A DNA stretch of 64,000 nt, from the NCBI GenBank assembly GCA_004764695.1, contig SMSO01000031.1, positions 494,600 through 558,599 on the forward strand. Reading direction: 5' to 3'. The translations under genes were made by a program, and so were the position numbers. This document shows positions 34,277-43,307 of this stretch, piece by piece. A model generated the notes under the pieces. It was not told where the DNA came from, did no database searches, and was given only the letters and a program-made list of their open reading frames with translations. The number at the start of each line of letters is the position of its first letter. Within the stretch, counting starts at the first letter, position 1. Origin of the DNA: Schizochytrium sp. TIO01 (lineage: Eukaryota; Sar; Bigyra; Thraustochytrida; Thraustochytriidae).

Positions 34277-36380
34277 ATGAGCTCTGCGCTATCCGCGTGG
34301 TGGGCTGTGGCGCAGCTTTACTGGCTGGAGACCACGCCTGCCAAGCCTACAGTAGAAGGATCAAGACAAGAAAGTAAAAGCAAACAAGCAGACTCTGAGT
34401 TAAATAACACCAAGGGCATTTCTCCTGGGTCCGCCCTCACTCACCATGACCGGACTTCGGCGTCTTTGGCAACTATAACAGCACCAAGCCAACCGACTGT
34501 GCGACCTCGTGCGAGTGCATGGCTGCGCCTTGCCGCTGTGTTGCTGTTGCAAGTGTTACGAGGCAAAACTGGAACTCTTGTAGCCGCTTCGACGCGACAG
34601 GTCCTTGCAGCCGCAGGAACCGCAAAAGTTGAAAACGGCACTCTTACAGAAGCTGTTGCTCCTTCTTTTTCTCTCTCCACTAGATGCAGTGTACAAATAT
34701 GTTCTCAGAGGGCTTCGTGTGGACTGGTCAAACAATTTGACAAATCGTTTATTGCGCGATTACGTAGAATTAGCCTGTGCTCGACTATCTAAGCCAGCAA
34801 TATCTTCCTCGTCTTCTTCTCTGTTGCCGTCTGACGCGAGGCAGGATGATATTGACCCCAACATTGACCAACATGTAGCCGAAGGTGTAGAAAAATTTGT
34901 CGACCTAAGTCTGGACCTCTTCCTCGAATCTGTTCAAGCAGGAATTCATTTGTACTTTTTCACCGGTATGCTGGCCGAATTTTCGCCATATCTAGCCAGC
35001 ACTACTAAACGTCTCGCCCTTCTGGGAACTGTAGCAACCCTGACAATTGGACGGCGCTTGCCCGAACTTTATCGTAACGAACGAGAGGCTGTTAATGATT
35101 TCCGCTACGCTCTTACAAGAGGTCTCGAAAATGCAGAGTCGATCGCGTTTTACGACGGCGCAGCCCAAGAAGTGGAAACCTTGCGTATTCGAAACGATAT
35201 CAAGCAGGAATGCGGATGGGTTCGCAAAGCACAACGCGACTTTGTGCAAACTTTCTCTAGCACCTATCGCAAGATTGCAGGTCTCGTTCCATTTTATATG
35301 CTTGCTGTTTCTACACTGCCCGGGGAGCACCATCAGAGTAACGACAGTAGTGTTATCAGCGCTCTTGCTGAGCCCCATGGTCACAGTCACGCCTCAACTC
35401 ACGGCCACAGCCATGACCACAGTCATAGTCACAGCCATGGCGGACCTGCTACTGCTGAAGATGAGGGAGTTACTAGTGAGGCATCCAAACAGCTTGCAAT
35501 TGTGATGCAGGCCGCTGATGCTTTCGACGAGGTTTTGTTTCATTTGATGATACTTGCCGAAAATATCAACGACTTTTCCCGTTTAAAGGCTGTTTCTGAA
35601 CAACTGAGTGACATGCTGCAGTTTATTGAAGATCAGGATAACTCTCAAAATACCACTGGCAGCAGCGTATCTGAGATCTCCCTGGCCGAGGTTTCTCCAC
35701 CTGCACATGCATCTGACGGGAAAACGAGCGTGTGGCTTGTGTTAGATAACCTAACAATCCGCTTCAACCATCGCGTTCTTATACAATCACTAAGCTTGTC
35801 TCTAACAAATCACCATTGCCTCCTTATTACTGGAGGTAGCGGATTTGGTAAGACTACCCTCCTGCGCTGCATCCAGGGTTTAGTTAAGCATGGGGAAGGA
35901 CATATCATTCGCCCAAGCAAAGATGACATTTTGTTTATTCCTCAACAGCCGTACATGCCACTGGGTACATTGCGAGAACAACTATTTTATCCTCTGCCAA
36001 GAGATCAAGTCCCTCTGGACCGAGACCTTGAAGCAAGACGTCTACTTCATGTGGTTGGTTTAGGCTACCTAGAGCAGCGTTATACTCTTGGGCTTGACAC
36101 CGTTTCAAGGTGGGCTGATGAGCTTTCTGTAGGTGAGCAGCAACGCATCGCCTTTTGTCGGATTGCACTAAACAAACCCCGGTTCGTATTTTTGGACGAA
36201 GCCACTTCAGCACTCGATGCTGCTGCTGAAGAGAAAGTTCATGCTCTTTTGGCATCGTCTTGTGAAGCCTACGTTAGTGTTGGCCATCGTGCCACCCTCG
36301 AGAGATTTCATTCTCATAAATTACATTTGCATGGTTCGGGGGCTTGGGAAATGACAGAACTTTTCTCGCATAAAGACTAG
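34277..36380 (+). CDS. Half ABC transporter, ABCD/SbmA-BacA-like, with His-rich loop; frame discontinuity
   Basis: A membrane half-transporter with one transmembrane domain and one ATPase domain. ABCD proteins move fatty acyl-CoAs or related substrates into peroxisomes or plastids; bacterial relatives carry peptides or vitamins. The ATPase shows Walker A (GGSGFGKTT), Q-loop region IPQQPYMPLGTLREQL, signature LSVGEQQR, Walker B (RFVFLDEATSALD) and the switch His (SVGHR). The ABCD membrane region is clear at LRVDWSNNLTNRLLRDYV and GLVPFYMLAV. Between the last membrane helices lies a His-rich segment (HGHSHDHSHSHSH, about 35377-35445). The first 110-120 codons, from the ATG at 34277, are in another frame. 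The rest has no in-frame ATG before the membrane domain, so the two must join near 34580-34660. Either one base is extra, or a 70-base intron (34580 GT to 34649 AG, acceptor CTCTTACAG) is removed. The unspliced reading keeps the family spacing better. Confidence 0.85.
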
Positions 36381-36782
36381 TAACTTAGGAAGAAGTTTTC
36401 TGCTCCTTTTTATTCTGAACAGTCCACGTATTTCTCTCTTTCGTTTTCCCGCTGCTTGAATGCATTTTCACCTCTCCTCTCTACACGGTTTTCAAAATAA
36501 GACATTTGAATTGAAGAGAATTTAAGTATAGGGCGCATATTTGAAGTCAACTTGAATTGTGCCAATCCCTGTCATAATCGAACCAGGCGGCCAGAGAAAG
36601 TACGCATGTTACCCTACTGCAACATGTATTGCATGTGAACAATATTGTTTCTAAGTGTCTTGTTGTCCTGGTATATTGTTCGAAGGAGTTCTTTTTATCT
36701 TTCCAGGCGTATTGACGTGAAACGCTAGAATGTCTTGTTTCGATCACCATGTGGTAACCAAAGCAACGCACGCTTCCAATCT
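36381..36782. other. Spacer between convergent transporter and OTU-like fragment
   Basis: About 400 bases of 3' flanking sequence with no gene. Confidence 0.5.
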
Positions 36783-37109
36783 TCAGGTTTCCGACTTGAA
36801 ATTCAACAGCAAAGCATAATGCTCGCAGCAGCATGCTGTGCTGTGTTGTGTTTTTTTCTTCGTTAGAAGAGAGGAATGAAAATGGTTTTTGTTTTCTGTG
36901 AAGAGCACGACGGGCCTGATGCCGAATCGTTTTTCGAGGCCGATGAGCGCCATGTGGTCACCCCAGTAGGCGTTGGTTCTGATTCTGTCGCGCAGGACCT
37001 GCAGATCCACTAGGTTTCTCGCCCATCTTGCTGCGTCTGGGTCTCCCTCTGCGACGGCTTGGTAGAACTCGAGGTTTTCCTGTTTTGCGCTGGCTGCGAC
37101 GACTGCCAT
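36783..37109 (-). CDS. OTU-like cysteine protease C-terminal fragment (tentative)
   Basis: A 108-residue frame starting at an ATG. Its central part (LRDRIRTNAYWGDHMALIGL, then EKRFGIRPVVLF) resembles the segment of OTU-type deubiquitinases following the catalytic Cys helix. A near-terminal EHYALLLNF could supply the catalytic His. The N-terminal Asp/Cys part of an OTU domain is absent, so this is a truncated gene, a terminal exon or a remnant. It lies on the same strand and just downstream of the Crinkler-like kinase, and could derive from the same composite gene. Identification rests on motif shape only. Confidence 0.35.
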   Translation of the reverse strand: MAVVAASAKQENLEFYQAVAEGDPDAARWARNLVDLQVLRDRIRTNAYWGDHMALIGLEKRFGIRPVVLFTENKNHFHSSLLTKKKTQHSTACCCEHYALLLNFKSET

Positions 37110-37463
37110 CTTCTCTGGTTCTGTCTTTTATTTTCGTTTTACTCCAAGAAAATAAAGTGGCTTGGGTACGCTGCATACAGCTATTTTCTTTTAATTTTAA
37201 TTTTAAAATGTAAAAGCTTTTTTCGGCGGCACGCCCTCATTGTTTGTAATTCGTGTCCAAACTGACAAACTGGCTACCTACTACACAATTCCAAACTAAC
37301 AGTTCCTCGTATCAAACCAGAATTCCTTACTTACTTAGTTTGGAAAACAAAATGTATAGAAGTGATAAACATAACAAGATTGATTTTAGTTATTTGTTGA
37401 TTAACTATTTTAAATTTCAGATGTCGCCGTTCTGTCAAGGAATCTAAACAGTCTGTTGAAGTG
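37110..37463. other. Spacer between kinase and OTU-like fragment
   Basis: About 350 bases, AT-rich, with no gene. Short open frames here are antisense or shifted copies of the OTU-like region. Confidence 0.5.
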
Positions 37464-38228
37464 TCACACGTCCTTATTCATTTCATCCTTAGATGCATCT
37501 ATTTTCGACATACCAAAGTCAATAATACGAACTTCACCCACATGATTCAGTACAAAATTTCTCAGTGCGATATCCCTATGAGCTACGTTCAGAGAATGCA
37601 CTGCATCAAGGGCAGCACGAGCTTTGGCCATCGTTTCAACAGTAATCTCCTCCATCGGTAAATCATCAAGACACCTACCTTCAAAGGTAAGTGCGATAAT
37701 GAAGTCATTAAACATATGAGAACCACCATACAGATAGAACGGGACAAAGGTTCCCCAGATGGGACGCAAAACCTCGTACACATCCATCTCATTTTGAGAG
37801 ACTTGAAACCCAAGAGCAGCATTCTTAGCTTCGGCCTCCTCCTTACTAAGATATTCACCCCTAACAGGTTTTTGCGAATTTAGAACCTTGACGATAGTAT
37901 CAACTCCATTCGTCGTCACTCGCATCATGCCACCAAACTGGCCATGTGAAGACCGGTAAATAGTGTCATGAACGCCTCCGTAGTACTCGAACTGATCTTG
38001 AGGGAAAGGCAGCATTTCACGGAGTTTTCGAAAAGCTTCGATGCTCCTACGAAACCCTCTCTGAGAATGAACCTCCGTTTCCTTACTATTGGAACCATCT
38101 AATGTATCAGAAACACCATCCTCACAATCTTCCTTTCCACCTTTTCTACTGTTACCATTACGGTTAGATCCCCCCTTCTTCGATTTTGATTTTGATGGAA
38201 GTGTTTGAGTCCGACGAATCAAGACCAT
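37464..38228 (-). CDS. Crinkler/FunK1-like protein kinase domain
   Basis: A 254-residue protein with a small kinase fold of the kind found in oomycete Crinkler-type effectors and fungal FunK1 kinases. It begins with a basic Ser/Lys/Gly-rich segment. The N-lobe contains VDTIVKVLN, whose Lys would contact ATP. The middle has GTFVPFYLYGG and ALTFEGRCLDDLP. The catalytic loop reads VAHRDIALRNFVL and the metal-binding motif VRIIDFGMSKI; both key Asp residues and the Asn are intact. The frame ends 13 residues after the DFG-equivalent, so the C-lobe is short. Related coding segments directly upstream (38275-39410) are broken into different frames, so this is probably the surviving 3' part of a larger gene. 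Confidence 0.65.
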   Translation of the reverse strand: MVLIRRTQTLPSKSKSKKGGSNRNGNSRKGGKEDCEDGVSDTLDGSNSKETEVHSQRGFRRSIEAFRKLREMLPFPQDQFEYYGGVHDTIYRSSHGQFGGMMRVTTNGVDTIVKVLNSQKPVRGEYLSKEEAEAKNAALGFQVSQNEMDVYEVLRPIWGTFVPFYLYGGSHMFNDFIIALTFEGRCLDDLPMEEITVETMAKARAALDAVHSLNVAHRDIALRNFVLNHVGEVRIIDFGMSKIDASKDEMNKDV

Positions 38229-38274
38229 AGAATTGTGCTAGTTCATTGTACACGTCCAACCAAGATTGAAGCAT

Positions 38275-39410
38275 TTAATCTGAAGGAATCTCCCCTGTTT
38301 CGAGAAGCATGTCCTTCGATAATTGCAGCCGACAACCTTTGTCCAGCACGGTTTCGAGAAGACATGCATAGGCATACCGCGTGCTATTTTCGGGCCCGAC
38401 TCCGTCAAACTTAAAACACCTTGAGATATGCAACCTGTTATTCTCGTCGAGTTTCAGAAACCAAGTATGTGTCCAAAGTGCTTAGTACGCCATACATAGT
38501 CATCGTACGAATTATGTAAACATAAATCTGTATAATCGTATAGCGATACTGTTCAGTGCGGTTTTTGCGGGTATCTCGTTCTGCATGATCCCAATAATCG
38601 ATCAAATTTTCATAGGGCATTTTCAGCTTAGTTTTATCGTAGTTCACCTTCTTGACCCAATCTTTTTGTCAGAGCTCAATCTCAGCTTCAGAGTCCTTAG
38701 GAGGTTTGCAGTTGTCTTCATCCTCGTTTATCTCTTTTGTTTTTTTAATGTGTCTAGTTCTTCAAACTGCTCGGCGAGAAAAGGAAATGTGCGTGGGTTC
38801 TTGTGTTCGTGGGGCAGCAGTGGATATTCATCTAGAGCGTTAGGACAACCAAACACTTCAGACACTTGGATAGGGCTTGATTTTTTAACAATAATTGTCC
38901 ACAAAGCATCGACGCGAAAAAAAGGTTCACGATACTCTAGGGAACAATTCAGTGTTTGCCTAGGATCATCATCTATAAACTGGCCACTGTAAGCTATTGC
39001 AAAGTTTGTTGCGAACGTCTAATTGATGAGCTTTCCAAGGATCGTGTAGTATGAACTTGTTGAGTTTTAAACGTTATTTCTTTCACCAAGACTTGGAGGT
39101 CTTCAGACACTAGTTTGGTTGCTAGTCCAACTTCTTCGTCAAAAGTACTCCATGGGACAAGCTCTCCAGGTGTCATAGAAATTTTAGATTGTGCGCCTAC
39201 CCTGGCAGCAGGCTTCCCATTTGGTGCGCGGGATCGAAGTTGACTTTCCGACATACTATATCCCTCTGCGCCCTGACTTTTCATAGAGGAGCGCAGAGAT
39301 GATAACGCGTTTAGGTAGGTTGATGATGCCACCCCATCGTCCAATATAGGATTATCCAATAGAGCATCAACTATTTTGACATCCTTATTGTCTTGCCGTC
39401 TGTCTGGCCA
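38275..39410 (-). pseudogene. Decayed 5' part of the Crinkler-like kinase gene
   Basis: Four successive minus-strand segments look coding but lie in different frames, are split by stops and lack an ATG. In order they are: about 39410-38994 (contains WSTFDEEVGLATKLVSEDLQ), 38991-38728 (contains LEYREPFFRVDALWTIIVKK and FPFLAEQFEELDTL), 38680-38438 (contains MPYENLIDYWDHAERDTRK and MYGVLSTLDTYL), and 38434-38275 (contains NNRLHISRCFKFDG and YAYACLLETVL). The third has the pattern seen before the kinase in FunK1/Crinkler proteins, where a region like yGvLtT precedes a stretch like L.is..f. Together with the intact kinase frame these would make a single protein of over 600 residues. Interpreted as a degenerating effector-like or mobile-type gene; unrecognised short introns could explain some, but not obviously all, breaks. 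Confidence 0.5.
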
Positions 39411-40797
39411 TCACAAAATTATTACATTTCAACATTTCTCTCAATTAAGGACCAACTCCAGACGGAGATTGGCGTTTGCAAGAAATATCCCTCACAAATA
39501 TTTAAAGCTCAGTGGATAGACTGTAGACACAGAAAATGAGTTGTGGGGGAAACTAGAAATTAATGCAATTTAGAGAACAGGGATGTGAAGCAGTGTGGTC
39601 AAGGGGGAGCAATTGCATCTATTGGAGAGAGATACCACACATCAACACTTGCCAAAAAAACTTTGTTTTCAATCATTCAGCTTCCCTCCTACCTCTTTCT
39701 TATTATGCTTATCCACTCTTGATGGACAATCCAAAGCAGCGTACTGTCTAGCCAGTTATGTGTTTTTGTTATTTGTTTTTTAAAATCATGGCCGCGTGCT
39801 TGAAAGAACCTACCTAATAGACTTGCAAGCTGTGGCGTCATCTCGAAATGGTACCTATGAGAGCCGTGGCTCAGTCTTTTGTTAGAAGCCAGCGCAACTA
39901 GAACTAAAATATTACATCTCTTGAAATTGTGCGCTATTTCTGCCTTTTCAATTTTACAAACCTTCATACCGCTTGGTGTGGAATAAACGTGGTTTTCACT
40001 AAACACCTTAAACATTTTGCATGTAGCATGCGCGAGTCACTGCACGACCACCATCATTAATTCATGCTATCATAATTTCGCTTAATATCGTGAGCGTTGG
40101 CAATCTCATGATATAAAGTAATGCCTTCGGACTGGGTAATGGCGTACTACAGCTATAGGCAACCTGGTGCACTCCCAGTACTAGTGCGATTTATGATTTA
40201 GCTTGGGCTTTTCTTTTGCCCAGGTTGGAAAACATTGTTCGGTGGGTATCGATAGATACCATTTTGTACATTTAATTTTTAATTTGTTTTTAATTTTAAA
40301 ATAATAACTTCCAGTTGCGAGTCAAGTTGAAAGAAAAAAAATGATTGTTTATTTTTTATGTCTGGCAAGTGGGCACTGAATGAATACCTTTACCCAATGA
40401 AAAGGAAGCTTTATCCGGCGGCACAAATTGATCTAAGTAGCGTGCTTCAAGTTTACACGTAACAAGTTATTCAAGGTTGCAGGCAATGCTGGTTTCTTCT
40501 TCTTTGAGCTCTGTTGCAAGCAAGCCCTTGGAGGCAGAAGGAACTTGAGGACTGCCAAATTTCGTACCTGAGCACTCCTAACAAGTCAGATAGTACCTTC
40601 TACCTGCACGTGCCAGTGTCGCTTGTGAGGAGATGGCAGAATAAGTAGTTCAAAATAGCCTCAGCACGTTTCCAGTCTCGATAGTTGTGCCTTCCTTTTT
40701 TGCGATTCCGTTGATCACCAAAATTGCCACAATGGTCATGGAAGTTTATCTCACTCCGAGTCGGCAGAAGTATAGATGGTTCAGAAGAAGCGCCTAC
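39411..40797. other. Gene-free spacer
   Basis: About 1.4 kb, AT-rich, with poly-A/T patches near 40260-40350. No gene is supported. Confidence 0.5.
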
Positions 40798-41316
40798 CTA
40801 CCTAGGCATGCATTTCTTTGCGAAAGCTCGACACGGATTTTCTGCTATGCTTTGTTCATATGAAAAGAACTTCGAGCTCGCCGCCGCCGCCGCTGCTTCG
40901 GGTTTTCGATTGGTCCTCTCGATTGCTAAACTCCGCGTCTCTTCCGAGTCCGAAATCGACTGTTGCAGAAGCATAAGTCTTTCACCCGATTGACGCTGGA
41001 CAGTCTCTTTGCAAGAGTTGAGCCATTGGATCATGAACTGGTGAGCCATTCGATGGCTCCATAGTTACGCGGAGACTTGGCTCGTTGCACGTGGGCTCTC
41101 TGGCAAAGTATCACGCTGGCTGCTCTTCCAGAGCTGCGACGGCCCAGAGGCGTTTTCGAGCTCCGGCCTGATTGCTCTAGCCGGTTTGCAGCGAGCAGGC
41201 AGACGTTGGCTTTGCTGCGCTGGACGCTCGCCAGCCAGAGCTGCCAATAGCGCGGCCTTTGCAGCAGCAGCATTCATTCCCAGTGATTTACCCTCGCGGC
41301 ATTGATGCTTGCTCAT
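40798..41316 (-). CDS. Possible small gene in two frames (hypothetical)
   Basis: Two neighbouring minus-strand frames, 41316-41065 (83 codons, Ala/Gln/Arg-rich) and 41049-40798 (83 codons, with a Ser/Glu-rich middle and an alanine run), each start with ATG and have higher GC than the surrounding spacer. They may be a small gene with an intron or frame break, or chance frames in a GC-rich island. No family is recognised. Confidence 0.2.
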
Positions 41317-41345
41317 TGATGCTTGCTCATTGATGCTTGCTCATA
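41299..41345. repeat. 14-bp tandem repeat (ATTGATGCTTGCTC)
   Basis: Three near-perfect copies of a 14-bp unit, just upstream of the ATG at 41316 on the minus strand. Confidence 0.85.
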
Positions 41346-43307
41346 GGTAGCCAATGCTTGCAAGTCTGGAGGAGTGAACACGCATGCATCATTGTGATTT
41401 GGCAACGAGTTGGTCCTTGCTGTTCGAGTTGCTGTTCGAGCAAGAGAGAGCGTGCATAAATTGATAGATAGATCAATGATTGATGGATAGATCAAAGATT
41501 GATGGATAGATAGATCACCTGCCTTCGGGTCTCCGCTAGCTACTTGACGACTGACTTTGGAGAGATTGAGATGCGACTGACTGACTCATCGATCGCCTAT
41601 AATTACACTTCCTTCCTCTTCGATGAAAGACACGCAGACAAACAAGCAGCAAAGAGATCGCAAACAAACAAACAAACAAGCGAACGAACGAACGAACAAA
41701 CAAACAAACAAACAAGCAGACAAGCAGACAAGCAGACAAGCAAACAGACTGACTGACAGACTGACTGAGAGACTGACTGAGAGACTGACTGAGAGAGAGA
41801 GAGAGAAAGGAGCTCTCTCAGAGTCAGTTGGTGAGTGTCGGTCGTTGTGGTCTGAGTCGCACCGAGTTGGAGTTTTGCTTCACCGGCACCTTCATACGGC
41901 AGAGCATGAGCATGAAATCGCACAAAGCAGCTTTCACAGAGAGAAGTCGAGAGTGAGTCAGATCTAAAGTTCCTCGCTCACGTGAGGAAGAGCATCACTC
42001 ATTCTCTGTCTTCAGTAGTTCTGCAGAAAGAGCCGTGATCTGATCATGGGCGATAGCGCTCAATAGACGTGGATGGCACGACAGAACCATGCATGACATC
42101 ATTCATGTGTCATGCATGGGATGTCATGGGATGTCTGTCATGTGCTGTCATGGCATGGCTTGACACGGACCAGGTAGCAGTGGGCAGAGCTGAGCAAAGC
42201 AGAGCAGAGCAGAGCAAAGAAGCGGGGAACAAACGAACCAGCAGGAAGTAGAAAAGAAGCGAATGAGCAATCAAGCTAGCATTCGAAGAAAATTATGCAG
42301 GACTGGAGAGGAACCAGGAACTGGCTAGAAGTCACTAGGAGTCCCTCCTTGCCCAGCGGGCGGGTAGGCGCCGCTAGGGAAGAGCTACGAGGTGTCTAGT
42401 AGGTAGTTAGTCACTTAGTCACTTAGTCAGTCACTTAGTCAGTTAGTTAGTCAGTTAGTTAGTTAGGTAAAGGTACTCTTTTGGGCTACGAAAAGGAACA
42501 AACAAATATCTTTTCAAGGGAGAACTGCCCAACCGACTGGCTGCTCGAGAATCAGCTGTGCCCGCCTGGCTGCCTGGCTGGCTGCCTGGCTGCCTTCAGC
42601 GGTGTCATCGGCTCGTCGTCGCCAGCATCTCCACCAGCCGTGGCTCATCGGAGCGAGCGAGCTCCCTCGAGCAGCCAGCCAGGTAGGTAGGTCCCTGCGC
42701 CGCTTGGGACGACTTGAGCCCAAAGGTCTCCAAAGCCGGACCCTCTACTGTTATGCAGGAGGGAGGTGGTAGTAGCAGCTCGCTAGCGCGAACAGTAGGA
42801 GCGGCCTCCGTAGGGGGTGCTAGGCGGCGGCTATGGTCGCCAGTGTCGAGTAAAAGTATCCTTGGACACCTCAGCTCTGTCTGAGGGAGGAGAGAACTTC
42901 CAGGACCCCTTTCGAGAGTGAGGTAGTTCCTCTTCTGTGTCTAGACAGGTCTGCGTCTGCGAGGCTTTGGGATACAGTCACCAAGAGCCTGAATCAAGTG
43001 AGGTCGCGAACCTCAGGTCGCGAACGTAGACAGGGGTGGAGGTGGCAGTAAGCAGGGGATAGTAGCTGGGATCGCCCGCCTTGTGCAGACAGTTCCTGAT
43101 TGTACTGGCGAACTCGCCTCAGGGTCGAAGCCAAAGCCAAAGCCAAAGCAAAGCCAAAGCCAAAGCCGCTCGCTCTAAACAGGAACGAGGAGCCCGAGCT
43201 ATCTGATCCAGTTCCACAACCGCGCGCCTGACCTCAACGCCAGGGGAGCCCAATAAGCAGCGAGCGGTGCCAGTGCTGCCTGAGCTTGCTTCTTTTATTA
43301 CCTCACC
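41346..43307. repeat. Spacer with AAAC, GACT and TTAGTCA tetramer arrays
   Basis: About 2 kb upstream of the LRR-NEL gene. It contains AAAC/GAAC/CAGA tetramers at 41665-41745, GACTGACT passing into GAGA at 41745-41815, an AGAGC run at 42190-42215 and TTAGTCAC/TTAGTTAG repeats at 42405-42467. GCCTGGCT repeats (42555-42595) and AAAGCC repeats (43132-43168) follow. The GC content rises toward the next gene. No coding sequence is supported. Confidence 0.6.
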
